From: Bacillota bacterium
Lineage (GTDB): Bacteria > Bacillota > Clostridia > Christensenellales > SZUA-584
Direction: 5' to 3'
NCBI GenBank assembly: GCA_023390815.1
Contig: JAEWCC010000049.1
Location: 62,001 to 126,000 of the forward strand
DNA length: 64,000 nucleotides
The translations under genes were made by a program, and so were the position numbers. Within the stretch, counting starts at the first letter, position 1. Each line of letters opens with the position of its first letter. Of this stretch, positions 8,626 through 17,530 are shown in pieces. Under the pieces are notes generated by a model, which ran no database searches, was not told the origin of the DNA, and was given only the letters and a program-made list of their open reading frames with translations.

Positions 8626-9735
8626 TTACGGCAGCGGCAGCAGGTAAACCTTTTCTCCGGCTGTCAAGAACGCGTAGCCGTCAATTGCTTTTTTCGCACT
8701 GTCAATGGCAATTGGGAGCGAGTGCGTACGCTGGTATTTTCCCTCCACAGTATAAACGAAAATACTATCGGATGCAAAACAATAAATTTTCTCCCCGGTA
8801 TCCATTACGGATGCGACACCGGGTGGGAGATTGATTTTGATCTCGTCGCCTGAAGAACGGATGATACGCGCAACGGAGAGCGTACCGTCCTTTTCCGCAC
8901 TTTGTACATATACGAAGGCCGGGTCTCCGGCCGTACAGATATCTTCGACTGCCCAGCCGTATACAAGACGCTTCTGATTTTGCTTGAGCGCTGTAAATGT
9001 GGTGAGGTAATTTGTTCCCATGGCGTAGATCTGATCCTCTGTGAAGTACACGCTGCTTATCAGCTGATCCTTAAGGTCATTGATGCCGGTCATCGCCTGG
9101 GTTTCCGGCTTGAAAGTGGAGATGCGGGAAACGGGCACAGCGCCGTCCACGTCAAGTTCAAGCACATAGAGCTGGTTGCTTTGTGCGTCAAAACCATAAT
9201 CCAATATATTGTGGCCAGTCGTGGACAACTGATAAAGATCGTTGCCACTTAAGTCGAATACAAGGATGTAAGACAGCGTGGAATCGGTAAGCTGTTGGTC
9301 CACATAGATGGCAACCTTATCCTTCCCGGCTCTCGCGGAGCGAATGACGCCTTCCTCCAACTGCTTTACGAAGAGCGGCGTGCTGTCGCTGTTGATCACC
9401 TGGATGACATTATCGCTCGTTGCTACAATTACGTTATCGCTTGCCGTATACCGCAGACCGGAGGTATACATACGCAGCTGCCATACGGTTTCCTGAGAGG
9501 CGTTGATACACGTTAAAAGATCGCCGTTTGCATAAACGATAGTGCTGCCCGTGCAAAAGTAGGATGCGTCGCTGCCAAACGGCATTTCTGCCATCGTATC
9601 TTTTACTTCCCGGCCTTTGGTGAGAACCATCACGAGTCCTGTAACCAATACGGCCAGTACGACCAGAATGCTGGTAATAAACAAAATTGCTTTTTTGGAT
9701 ATCTTGCGTTTCTTTTTTTTCTTCTCGATATACAC
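8626..9735 (-). CDS. DUF5711-like single-pass protein with propeller-type repeats
   Basis: 369 residues. The first 15 residues are mostly Lys. A transmembrane helix follows (AILFITSILVVLAVLVTGLVMVL), then a long extracellular region of WD/PQQ-like beta units (ASYFCTGSTIVYANGDLL, NVIVATSDNVIQVI and similar). This matches the DUF5711 proteins found beside CvpA in clostridia. The start is GTG at 9735, 7 bases after GAGGAG. Architecture is similar to the 2869-4104 product. Function is unknown; a role in envelope monitoring is only a guess. Confidence 0.72.
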   Translation of the reverse strand: MYIEKKKKKRKISKKAILFITSILVVLAVLVTGLVMVLTKGREVKDTMAEMPFGSDASYFCTGSTIVYANGDLLTCINASQETVWQLRMYTSGLRYTASDNVIVATSDNVIQVINSDSTPLFVKQLEEGVIRSARAGKDKVAIYVDQQLTDSTLSYILVFDLSGNDLYQLSTTGHNILDYGFDAQSNQLYVLELDVDGAVPVSRISTFKPETQAMTGINDLKDQLISSVYFTEDQIYAMGTNYLTTFTALKQNQKRLVYGWAVEDICTAGDPAFVYVQSAEKDGTLSVARIIRSSGDEIKINLPPGVASVMDTGEKIYCFASDSIFVYTVEGKYQRTHSLPIAIDSAKKAIDGYAFLTAGEKVYLLPLP

Positions 9736-9782
9736 CTTATACTCCTCAGGGATCGTATTGCCATTATATCACAGCATTGGAA

Positions 9783-10670
9783 TTATAGCGACCCGTAGTC
9801 GCCGCAGAATACGCGAAGGGCAGCGGGGGAAACACGAAACGTCATAGGTGTTTGCCCGTATAGTTCACCGTCCAGGTTGAATGTCATCTTATTGTCACAC
9901 TCAATCGTAAGCTCACTGCACTGAAAGGTTTCTGTTCCGGGAATGGTCTCGGGCCGCCCATGCTGCATTTTAGGCAATTCGAACAATATACGTCGGCTTG
10001 GCATGCTGCCAATCACCACCACATTAAAAAGGCCGTCCGTCACATCAGAGTGCGGCGCGACCATAAGCCCTCCCGCATAGCACCGACCGTTCGCGATCGC
10101 AATGAGCAAGACCTTTCGCACGAAAGTCTTTCCGTTCGCAGTGATGCGGAGGTTAACGCCTTTGTATGCAAACAGCGACATAACAATACCAAGGTAATAA
10201 GCGAGTGCGCCCGTCGTTACGCGGCGCACCTTATCGGTATACTTGATCACATCGACATCAAAGCCGGTGCCCGCAACGTTGAGAAACGCTTTGCCATCCT
10301 CCAGCAGACCGATGTCGATGACTCTTCGGTTGTTTTGTAATATAATGTCCACAGCTTCAATAGGGTCGCGCGGGACGCCGATTGAGCAGCGAAAATCGTT
10401 GCCGGTTCCTGCCGGAATCACGCCGAGCGTTTCGTATGTATTCTTTATAGCCTGCGCGATTTCACGCAGGGTTCCGTCTCCGCCCACGGATAGAATCCCT
10501 TCATATCCCTTGCCAATCGCCGATTCCGCAAGCTCCATTGCGTGGCCGGCATACTGCGTGGTCGCGACCTCGTATTGGATATCTTTTTGATTCAAATACT
10601 GCTGGACTTGCTGCAAGGCCTTAACCGACCGTCCGGCGCCGGCGGTGGGATTGAATATCAGATAGTACAT
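9783..10670 (-). CDS. Diacylglycerol-kinase-type lipid kinase (YegS/BmrU family)
   Basis: 295 residues with the DAGK catalytic fold: IFNPTAGAGRS at 5-15, GGDGTLREIAQAI around 63-75 and PAGTGNDFRCSIG near 90. The GGDGT loop binds ATP, and the family phosphorylates diacylglycerol or related lipids at the membrane. A strong GGAGG lies 6 bases before the ATG. It is the probable first gene of a dagK/DUF5711/cvpA unit, with a 47-base gap to the next gene. Substrate lipid is not determined by sequence. Confidence 0.9.
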   Translation of the reverse strand: MYYLIFNPTAGAGRSVKALQQVQQYLNQKDIQYEVATTQYAGHAMELAESAIGKGYEGILSVGGDGTLREIAQAIKNTYETLGVIPAGTGNDFRCSIGVPRDPIEAVDIILQNNRRVIDIGLLEDGKAFLNVAGTGFDVDVIKYTDKVRRVTTGALAYYLGIVMSLFAYKGVNLRITANGKTFVRKVLLIAIANGRCYAGGLMVAPHSDVTDGLFNVVVIGSMPSRRILFELPKMQHGRPETIPGTETFQCSELTIECDNKMTFNLDGELYGQTPMTFRVSPAALRVFCGDYGSL

Positions 10671-10821
10671 GGCGGTCCTCCGCTTTATTACCGTTATTCT
10701 ACTAAATCACCGAATGTTTGTACAGACTGTGTTGGTGTGGTGTGATGTATGAAGAATCTATTTGATGCATCTCATGAATAAGAGAGATTATGTCATGATT
10801 CAGAGACTGTCGTGTATATAA

Positions 10822-11255
10822 CAGCACCGCCGCGGGAACCAGCAGCCAGCGTCAGTTCGCATACTGCCTCGTGAATACCGCAGCTGTGCGCTTGTCGTAA
10901 CGGTATCCACTCTACTCTCCAACTTAGGTATACCGCGGCGGGAATCAGCAGCCAGCGTCAGTTCGCATCTCGCGGGAGTCGGCAGCCAGCACCAGTTCGC
11001 ATACGGCCTCGTGAATGCCGTCGCCGTATGTGTATCGTGTCATATTCACTCTTCTATCCGGCAAATTGCGCCGTGGCCTCGTGAATGCCGTGACATGGCG
11101 TTTTCCGGGGCCTTTTTCAACGATCTCTATTTACTGCCAGCACCGCGGCGGGAACCGCAGCCAGCGTCATTCCAAAGACGGCCTCGTGAATGCCTTAGCC
11201 GTGTGTGTATCGCACCTTTATCCACTCTTCTATCCGGCTAAGCGCGCCGCCGATA
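10822..11255. repeat. Degenerate ~105-bp tandem repeat array 1
   Basis: Imperfect units begin with CACCGCCGCGGGAACCAGCA-like sequence at 10827, 10933 and 11143, with a further truncated start near 11247: spacings 106, 210 (two units) and 104. Each unit carries CAGCGTCAGTTC, then CGGCCTCGTGAATGCCG, then TATCCACTCTTCTATCC. One unit is interrupted around 11090-11140. The same family forms array 2 at 31.7-32.6 kb in the same orientation. No gene is supported inside. The rest of 10671-11348 holds only the probable dagK promoter side and AT-rich sequence. Confidence 0.85.
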
Positions 11256-11348
11256 TTGACAAAAAACCGCTTTTTTCGGTATCCTTATTCTTTGTAAACA
11301 TTATGTGAAAACATGTGTCCGTTCACGTTTTTGACGCAATAATCGAGT

Positions 11349-12059
11349 ATGATGATAGCGAGGAGAGCGAATGAAGCTTTACCATTTGAGACCCACTGCC
11401 ATACCGCCGAAACGAGCCCGTGCGGCATCCTAACGGCTGCGGAAACAGTGGATGGCCTCAAAGCGGCAGGATACCGCGGCGTGTTCATTACGGATCATTT
11501 TTATTCGCGGTTCTTTGAAAAGCGCGGTGTTGCGGAGCTTCCCTGGGAACATCAGGCGCAAAGGTATCTTGAAGGGTACAGAGCCGCGAAAAAACGCGGC
11601 GACGAGATTGGCCTTAAAGTGTTGCTGGGTCTCGAGGTTCAGCCGGAGGATACGCCGTTCGAGTTTTTGGTATACGGGCCAGACGAACCGTTTATCATGC
11701 AGCAAGGGCCGTTCTATCGTCTTGCGACGAAGGAGTTTTACGCCCTCATGCACGCGCACGGATTTCTGGTGTTTCAGGCGCATCCGTACCGATTTGGTCT
11801 GTCTCCCGACGAGCCGGGCAACTTTGACGGCATTGAGATCGTCAACGCGCAGCCGAGAAATTTAAGCCACAACAAGCGCGCGCTTGAATTTGCATTTACG
11901 CACGATGTAATGCTCATTGGGGGCAGCGATGTGCACATGCAAGGCGATATCGGCCGCGGCGGCATTATGCTCCCGGAGTATGTGGAAAGCGTAGAGAGTT
12001 TTATCGATTATATGAAAGAGGTCAAAGCACCCGAGCTGATCGTCACATACGGCGTGTAA
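11349..12059 (+). CDS. PHP-domain phosphoesterase, start region possibly frameshifted
   Basis: About 230 residues of a PHP metal-dependent phosphoesterase: FETHCHTAETSPCG supplies the first His pair, FITDHFY the next, FQAHPYR and IGGSDVHM the later ligands. The family hydrolyses phosphoesters such as histidinol phosphate or nucleotides; the substrate here is unknown. The intact frame from 11349 has no ribosome site. An ATG at 11371 follows GAGGAG ideally and reads MKLYH in another frame; one extra T in the TTT at 11385-11387 would give MKLYHFETHCHT. So the true start is probably 11371 with a one-base deletion. It heads the run to FprA. Confidence 0.8.
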   Translation: MMIARRANEALPFETHCHTAETSPCGILTAAETVDGLKAAGYRGVFITDHFYSRFFEKRGVAELPWEHQAQRYLEGYRAAKKRGDEIGLKVLLGLEVQPEDTPFEFLVYGPDEPFIMQQGPFYRLATKEFYALMHAHGFLVFQAHPYRFGLSPDEPGNFDGIEIVNAQPRNLSHNKRALEFAFTHDVMLIGGSDVHMQGDIGRGGIMLPEYVESVESFIDYMKEVKAPELIVTYGV

Positions 12060-12093
12060 GCGCCGGACGGTTGACCGGAAAGGAATTTGGACA

Positions 12094-12468
12094 ATGTTTC
12101 GCAAATGGTTCATCGGAAGAAACGGACCCGATCAGCTGTCGCTTGTGATTGTGCTGGTAGCGGCTGTACTCAATTTTATACCATGGCTTTATATGTGGAT
12201 CATTACGACCGCAATGCTGGTGTACGCGGCGTGGCGCATGTTTTCCCGAAACGTTGAAAAACGCCGTCAGGAAAATTTCGCTTTTATGAGTGTGGTTAAT
12301 AAGGTTAAAACGTGGTATTATAAGACAAGGACAAACGCCCGCCAACGCAAGCTGTATAAAGTTTTTAAATGTCCGCAGTGCAGCCAAAAGCTGCGCGTAC
12401 CGCGCGGTAAGGGCAAGGTGTCCATTAAATGTTCCAAATGCGGCAACAGGATGATGCGCGTCACCTGA
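12094..12468 (+). CDS. Small membrane protein with C-terminal zinc ribbon
   Basis: 124 residues: two hydrophobic stretches (about 14-47), a basic middle, and a C-terminal C-P-Q-C...C-S-K-C pair in FKCPQCSQKLRVPRGKGKV and IKCSKCGNRM, suited to one zinc. The closing domain resembles the MJ0042/zinc-ribbon type. It lies 34 bases after the PHP gene with an AAAGGAA site. No function can be assigned. Confidence 0.7.
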   Translation: MFRKWFIGRNGPDQLSLVIVLVAAVLNFIPWLYMWIITTAMLVYAAWRMFSRNVEKRRQENFAFMSVVNKVKTWYYKTRTNARQRKLYKVFKCPQCSQKLRVPRGKGKVSIKCSKCGNRMMRVT

Positions 12469-12497
12469 CCGCTAACAATACATAAAGAGGTAAATTT

Positions 12498-12701
12498 ATG
12501 GCTAAAATTACGAAAGACATGACGATCGCTGAGCTTTTAATGTTGGATGCGGAATGCGCCGGCATATTAATGGAAGCTGGAATGCATTGCATCGGCTGCC
12601 CGGCGTCCGCTGGGGAGAGCCTCGAGGAAGCGTGTGCTGTGCACGGCATCGACGCTGATCAATTGCTTGCAAAACTCAACGAGTTTTTTGCAGAGAAATA
12701 A
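12498..12701 (+). CDS. DUF1858 domain protein
   Basis: 67 residues, the full length of a stand-alone DUF1858 domain: ITKDMTIAELL at the start and a GMHCIGCPASAGESLEEAC centre with the conserved C-x-x-C. The domain is frequent in anaerobes beside hybrid-cluster or redox proteins and is thought to bind a cofactor through its cysteines, but this is unproven. AGAGG precedes the ATG by 8 bases. Its position before rubredoxin and flavodiiron protein suggests a redox role. Confidence 0.85.
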   Translation: MAKITKDMTIAELLMLDAECAGILMEAGMHCIGCPASAGESLEEACAVHGIDADQLLAKLNEFFAEK

Positions 12702-12722
12702 TCAGGAATGTGAGGTTTTTGT

Positions 12723-12881
12723 ATGTCACAGTATGAATGCACAGTATGCGGCTATGTGTACGATCCCGAGACGGGTGATCCGGATAACGGTGTAGCGCCC
12801 GGCACTGCGTTTGAGGATTTGCCGGAAGAATGGGTTTGCCCGGTATGCGGCGCAAGCAAGGATATGTTTGAGGAGATCTAA
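12723..12881 (+). CDS. Rubredoxin
   Basis: 52 residues starting MSQYECTVCGYVYDPETGD and containing WVCPVCGASKDMFE: Cys6, Cys9, Cys39 and Cys42 form the single-iron FeS4 site. Rubredoxins pass electrons to flavodiiron proteins or rubrerythrins. The ATG lies 8 bases after a TGAGG-type site and the stop is 8 bases before fprA. Length and all four ligands are standard. Confidence 0.96.
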   Translation: MSQYECTVCGYVYDPETGDPDNGVAPGTAFEDLPEEWVCPVCGASKDMFEEI

Positions 12882-12889
12882 ACAAAAGG

Positions 12890-14086
12890 ATGCCATCAGC
12901 AGAAATAACGAAAGACATTTACTGGGTCGGGGTGCATAACCCCGGCCTGCGTATTTTTGACGTGATTATGCGTACCGATTGGGGTACGTCGTATAACAGC
13001 TATCTTGTCAAAGGTGCCTCCAAAACGGCGGTTGTGGACTCGGTAAAATCGGGATTCACTGAGGAATTTATTAAAAATATAACAGACGTCTGCGATATAT
13101 CCAAAGTTGGGTATATCGTGTGTAACCACACCGAGCCGGATCACTCGGGCTCACTTGCGCGGCTGCTTGAGCTTGCGCCCGACGCGGTGGTGTTGTGTTC
13201 CAAGCCCGCCAGCGTATTGCTGCGCAGCATTATGAACCGTGATTTCGAGTGCCGCGTGGTGGGGGATGGGGACTCCGTGGATCTCGGCGGCAGGACGCTA
13301 CAATTTATCTCCGCGCCATTTCTGCACTGGCCGGACTCGATATTCACCTATGTACCGGAAGAGGCTGTACTTCTTTCGGGCGATGTGTTCGGCTTCCACT
13401 TTTCGGCTGAGAAGGTGTTTGACGATTTAACGCCGCTTAGCGAAGAGATGGCAGCTTCCCAGAAGTATTACTTCGATGTGATCATGGGGCCATTCAAGAG
13501 CTATGTGCTGCAGGCGATCGATAAGATACGCGGCTTCGATATCAAAGTAATCGGACCTTCGCACGGCCCGGTGCTGCGCAGTGCGCCCTGGGAGGCCGTA
13601 CAGCGCTACGAAACGTGGTCATCCGATATCCTGCAAGCCAACAATCCGCGCAAGGCCTACATCGGTTACGTATCGTGCTACGGGTATACGCGGATGCTTG
13701 CGGAGCGCATTGCCGCCATCATAAAGGATGCGGGATACGATGCGGAGATTGAGGATGTCTCCCAGGCAGACCCCGGCGAATGTTCCGCGAAGATTCACCG
13801 GGCTGACGCATTTGCGATCGGCTCACCCACGATCAACCGCGACGCCTTAAAGCCCGTATGGGACGTACTGACGTCGATATCCGCCTATACCATGAAGGGA
13901 AAGCCCGCCGCGGTCTTCGGCTCCTTCGGCTGGAGTGGGGAGGCGATCCGCTACATGAGCGAGCGGCTGCGTGACTTGGGCGCGGACGTGCTGGGTTCGT
14001 GCAGCGCACGGCTGTATCCTGACGACAAGGAGCTGGCCGAAGCGGAGAAACTCGGCAAGATTATCTGCGAAGCGCTGGAAAAATAG
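12890..14086 (+). CDS. fprA: A-type flavodiiron protein (oxygen/NO reductase)
   Basis: 398 residues with a metallo-beta-lactamase-like diiron domain followed by flavodoxin. Ligand motif H80-T-E82-P-D84-H85 is complete; FLHWPDS, LLSGDVFGFH and GPSHGPVLR provide the remaining His and Asp ligands. The flavodoxin half begins near residue 255 (AYIGYVSCYGYTRMLAERI) and holds the FMN loops. The protein reduces O2 to water, or NO to N2O, with electrons from rubredoxin, encoded directly upstream. It is a standard oxidative-stress defence of anaerobes. Confidence 0.95.
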   Translation: MPSAEITKDIYWVGVHNPGLRIFDVIMRTDWGTSYNSYLVKGASKTAVVDSVKSGFTEEFIKNITDVCDISKVGYIVCNHTEPDHSGSLARLLELAPDAVVLCSKPASVLLRSIMNRDFECRVVGDGDSVDLGGRTLQFISAPFLHWPDSIFTYVPEEAVLLSGDVFGFHFSAEKVFDDLTPLSEEMAASQKYYFDVIMGPFKSYVLQAIDKIRGFDIKVIGPSHGPVLRSAPWEAVQRYETWSSDILQANNPRKAYIGYVSCYGYTRMLAERIAAIIKDAGYDAEIEDVSQADPGECSAKIHRADAFAIGSPTINRDALKPVWDVLTSISAYTMKGKPAAVFGSFGWSGEAIRYMSERLRDLGADVLGSCSARLYPDDKELAEAEKLGKIICEALEK

Positions 14087-14093
14087 CTAAACA

Positions 14094-14117
14094 AAAAGAG
14101 CGGCTGCCCGCTCTTTT
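14094..14117. terminator. Bidirectional terminator between fprA and the symporter
   Basis: AAAAGAGCGG, loop CTGC, CCGCTCTTTT: a 10-base perfect stem ending in T on either strand, placed between convergent genes. Confidence 0.9.
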
Positions 14118-14128
14118 ATTGTTCGGTT

Positions 14129-15640
14129 TTATGCCTGCGCGGCTTCGCTTTCCGCTTCCGCCTTTACATCCTGTTCGCCGAAAACCGTGATGATATGAGC
14201 GGTTTCGAATTTTTTGGTCATGAGGCTCACAATGGGCGTTACAATAAGCGACGCAATCATTGCAATGGAACCGATCGCGGGTGGGCTCAGCCACTTGGGC
14301 AGTATCGTGCTGACCGAACCGATGATCATGAGCGGTACCACGATTACAAGGCCCGTGATGATTCCCGCCCATCCGCCTGCCTTGGTCATACCCTTCCAGC
14401 GCACGCCCAGCAGGAACGGCGCGAGGAAGCAGCCCGAGAGCGCGCCCCACGAGTACGACATCAGCGTCACGATGGCGGCAGGCTGCAGCAAAGCAATGAC
14501 AAGCGATATGAGCACGAATACGCCGCACAGCGAGCGCATCCAGCCCATTACGCCTTTTTCACCCATCTTGGGCTTTACGACGCCCTTAATGAGATCCATC
14601 GATATCGAAGATGACGATACGAGAACGAGCGAAGAGAGCGTGGACATCGATGCCGCGAGCAGAAGCACGAGGATAAGCCCCAGCATCGCGGGCGGCAGTG
14701 CCGCGCTCAGCACCCCCGGCATCACCTTATCCATATTGTCCGGCGCTTCGGCAAGATAGAGACGTCCAAACGTGCCAACGAAATACGCGCAACCGCCGAT
14801 GATCAGCGCAAACAGCGTGGAGATGATCGTGCCGCGGTTAATGGCCTTGTTGTCGCGGATGGCGTAAAACTTGTGGACCATCTGCGGCATGCCCCAGGTG
14901 CCAAGGCTCGTGAGTAATATCAGTGAAACGAGAAGGATGATGTTATTCGGTGAACCGAAGGGGGAAGCGAGCGAGGGGTCGATCTCAGCGATTTTGGTAA
15001 GGCCTGCAGAGAGGCCGCCTACCGCGTCGTTGGTAACCACCAGGATGACCATCAGCACCACGCCAGCGATCATGACGAGACCCTGGAAGAAGTCGTTGAG
15101 CGCAGCGGCAATGTAACCGCCCAGCAGTAAATATGCGGCGGTCAGAACCGCCATACCGATCATGCAGATTTCGTAAGATATCCCGAATACGGATTCAAAG
15201 AAATATCCGAGGCCCTGATACACACTCGCGCAGTAGGGGACGAGGAAAACGAATATGATGAGTGCTGCGGTGATTTTCATGTTCTTGGACTGGTAGCGTT
15301 TCATGAAGAAGTCGGGCATCGTGGCTGCTTCCAGCCGGTGTGTGATCGTACGCGTGGGCTTCGCCATCAGCTTCCACACGAGGAACGTGCCAATCAGCGC
15401 ATTCGCGATGCCGATCCAGGTGGCGCTAAGCCCCAAGTTCCAGCCGTATTTGCCCGCGTACCCCATGAAAATGACGGCGGAAAAATACGTCGTGCCATAA
15501 GCAAACGACGTTACCCAGGCACCCATCTTGCGCCCGCCTAAAAAGAAATCGTCAACGGTTTTGGCTTTACGCCGGGAAAATAATGCGATCGTAACGAGAA
15601 TGGCAATATAAAGAACGAGAATAATGATTTGGGCAACCAT
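14129..15640 (-). CDS. Sodium:solute symporter (SSS family)
   Basis: 503 residues with about 13 hydrophobic helices. DDFFLGGRKMGAWVTSFAYG is the conserved SSS signature after helix 1, and TYFSAVIFMGYAGKYGW and LVSSSSISMD in the eighth helix region fit the sodium-site pattern. It uses the sodium gradient to import a small organic solute; proline, pantothenate, sugars and carboxylates are all family substrates and none can be chosen here. It is monocistronic, with its own promoter and GGGAGGAAGG ribosome site. Confidence 0.9.
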   Translation of the reverse strand: MVAQIIILVLYIAILVTIALFSRRKAKTVDDFFLGGRKMGAWVTSFAYGTTYFSAVIFMGYAGKYGWNLGLSATWIGIANALIGTFLVWKLMAKPTRTITHRLEAATMPDFFMKRYQSKNMKITAALIIFVFLVPYCASVYQGLGYFFESVFGISYEICMIGMAVLTAAYLLLGGYIAAALNDFFQGLVMIAGVVLMVILVVTNDAVGGLSAGLTKIAEIDPSLASPFGSPNNIILLVSLILLTSLGTWGMPQMVHKFYAIRDNKAINRGTIISTLFALIIGGCAYFVGTFGRLYLAEAPDNMDKVMPGVLSAALPPAMLGLILVLLLAASMSTLSSLVLVSSSSISMDLIKGVVKPKMGEKGVMGWMRSLCGVFVLISLVIALLQPAAIVTLMSYSWGALSGCFLAPFLLGVRWKGMTKAGGWAGIITGLVIVVPLMIIGSVSTILPKWLSPPAIGSIAMIASLIVTPIVSLMTKKFETAHIITVFGEQDVKAEAESEAAQA

Positions 15641-15711
15641 AACTACCTTCCTCCCATGCTACTAAAAATGGAAAATAAAAAAGACCTGCCATACTACTTT
15701 CCTACAGCAAA

Positions 15712-15740
15712 ATATTACATCAGTTTATATACAGATGCAA
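15712..15740 (-). promoter_or_regulatory. Promoter of the sodium:solute symporter
   Basis: On the minus strand, TTGCAT (15740-15735), a 17-base spacer and TAATAT (15717-15712), about 70 bases before the start codon. Confidence 0.5.
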
Positions 15741-15787
15741 GCTAATTTTTGTGATTCGGTTGTGCATATTCACCAAGACCATATGGA

Positions 15788-16453
15788 TCACTCCAGATAG
15801 TAATCCTCACCCTTTTGCTTTAGCACATCAAAATCCGCCACAATGTAACCCTTATCTGCCTTTCGCAGCACGCCCTGTTTGCACAGGCTGTCCAGCGTGC
15901 GCAGTAGGTGCCGGTAACTGGTTCCCAGCACTTCGGAAATTTCCGTCAGTTTCTCGTTAAACCAGCCGTTATCATTCGTCATTGCAATATAGGCGCACAA
16001 CCGAGATTCGAGGGAGTAGAGGATGGTGACCGCGCTGTTGCGGGTGCAACGGAACAGCTTGCCTGCCAGCGCACGGCTCACGGCGTTCATAAAAAAGATG
16101 TTTTGTGACAGGGCCTCCTGGCATCGGTTTCGGGGAATACCGACACAGGTGACATCGGTAATGGCCTGTACGCTCATGGCAGCGGTTTCAGTGCCGGTAG
16201 CAAATTCGGCTTCGCCCAGAATGCCCTGTCCGGTATAGAAACAGAACAGCAGCGTTTTGCCGTTTGGAGACATGATAAAAACCTTCATCTTGCCGGAGAG
16301 AACGAGCAGCACATATTCACCCGGGCATCCCTGCTGGAGCAGATATTCATTCTTTTTGAAGGAAAGTAAGACTACGCCCTCGTCCTTGATGTCCGCAAGG
16401 CCGTATTCGGCCATCGCTTTTCTATGTTCAGGCTTTAGCGACCCTTTTTGCAT
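15788..16453 (-). CDS. Crp/Fnr-family transcriptional regulator
   Basis: 221 residues: an N-terminal cyclic-nucleotide-binding-type beta barrel (GCPGEYVLLVLSGKMKVF, GQGILGEAEF) and a C-terminal winged helix with LTEISEVLGTSYRHLLRTLD as recognition unit. It resembles the YeiL/CRP-like branch. No CxxC cluster for an iron-sulfur centre is seen, though single cysteines occur. The start at 16453 follows AAGGAG by 6 bases; a longer frame from 16483 would run through the operator. It diverges from a DMT transporter that it probably controls. Confidence 0.85.
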   Translation of the reverse strand: MQKGSLKPEHRKAMAEYGLADIKDEGVVLLSFKKNEYLLQQGCPGEYVLLVLSGKMKVFIMSPNGKTLLFCFYTGQGILGEAEFATGTETAAMSVQAITDVTCVGIPRNRCQEALSQNIFFMNAVSRALAGKLFRCTRNSAVTILYSLESRLCAYIAMTNDNGWFNEKLTEISEVLGTSYRHLLRTLDSLCKQGVLRKADKGYIVADFDVLKQKGEDYYLE

Positions 16454-16475
16454 TTCTGACTCCTTCAGAAAAAAG

Positions 16476-16491
16476 TATGACATATGTCATA
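16476..16491. promoter_or_regulatory. Putative Crp/Fnr-type operator
   Basis: Perfect 16-base palindrome TATGACATATGTCATA between the divergent Crp-like and DMT genes. The TGACA/TGTCA half-sites resemble Crp-family boxes. It is 23 bases upstream of the regulator's start and 46 upstream of the transporter's. Confidence 0.65.
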
Positions 16492-16537
16492 TTCCTGTGT
16501 CAATCTCTCATGCTAATATGGCAATGGAGGCATAACG

Positions 16538-17479
16538 ATGTATCAGGTTTTATCCGTTTTGTCAGGCATACTCATCACCGTCATGGTGGCCATCAACGGC
16601 CAGCTTACAGGAAAATATGGCGTCTATTCGGCAACCGTGATGATCCACGTCATCGGTTTGCTTTTTATAACCTCGCTGGTGACCATCAGACGAAAAGATC
16701 TTCGCCCGCTCCGCAAGCTGCCGTTCTATTATTTTTTGGGTGGTGCGGTGGGCGTGGGCACGGTGGTGTTCAACAATCTTGCCTTTGGTCACATCAGCGT
16801 ATCCGCGATACTGGCGCTGGGTCTGCTCGGGCAGATATTAACCTCGCTTGTGGTGGATCAGTTTGGGTTTTTCCGTATGCCACAGCATCCGTTTTCCGCC
16901 CAAAAGCTGCCCGGTATCGCGCTGGTCATCTTCGGCATTGTATGGATGCTCTGGCCTTTTGAAGCGGCGATACTCGTTCCCGTTGTGGTGTCGCTGCTAA
17001 CCGGCGTGACCATCGTGGTCTCCCGATCCATCAATGCCTGCCTGACGCAGCAGACGGGGATGCTTCAGAGTACGCTGTGCAATTACACGGTTGGCCTTTT
17101 GGTATCGCTGCCGATTCTGTTTGTGCTTGGTACAGGAGAGCCCATGCTGACATCCTTTTCACTCTCTCCCCGTGCATCCATCTATCTGGGTGGCATTCTC
17201 GGCGTTTGCATCGTCACTTCATTTAACGCGGTGTCTTCCAAAATTTCTTCGTTCTACGTCACCCTATTGTCTTTCGCTGGGCAGGTTTTCTCCGGTATCG
17301 CGTTGGATGCGCTGTTGTCAGGTTCTTTTTCGATCATGAACCTGATCGGGGGCGTTTTTGTAACGGCAGGGATGGTGCAGAATATGGTGTCAGACCGCAA
17401 AGTGGTTGCGAAGCCCGCTTGCCCTTGCCCCTCGGATGAACAGGATCATCCCGTGCGGACCGGCAGCAAAGAGTCATAA
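16538..17479 (+). CDS. DMT-family transporter (YdcZ/DUF606 type, two domains)
   Basis: 313 residues, about ten transmembrane helices in two homologous halves: VLSGILITVMVAINGQLTGKYG at the start and VVVSLLTGVTIVVSRSINA at about residue 150. This duplicated form matches DUF606/YdcZ drug-metabolite transporters. GGAGG lies 7 bases upstream. The divergent Crp-like gene and shared palindrome suggest ligand-controlled expression. The exported or imported compound is unknown. Confidence 0.85.
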   Translation: MYQVLSVLSGILITVMVAINGQLTGKYGVYSATVMIHVIGLLFITSLVTIRRKDLRPLRKLPFYYFLGGAVGVGTVVFNNLAFGHISVSAILALGLLGQILTSLVVDQFGFFRMPQHPFSAQKLPGIALVIFGIVWMLWPFEAAILVPVVVSLLTGVTIVVSRSINACLTQQTGMLQSTLCNYTVGLLVSLPILFVLGTGEPMLTSFSLSPRASIYLGGILGVCIVTSFNAVSSKISSFYVTLLSFAGQVFSGIALDALLSGSFSIMNLIGGVFVTAGMVQNMVSDRKVVAKPACPCPSDEQDHPVRTGSKES

Positions 17480-17530
17480 TTCATTTCCATCACACAGCTT
17501 ATTAAATTTATCTTACACATTATTTTCATA

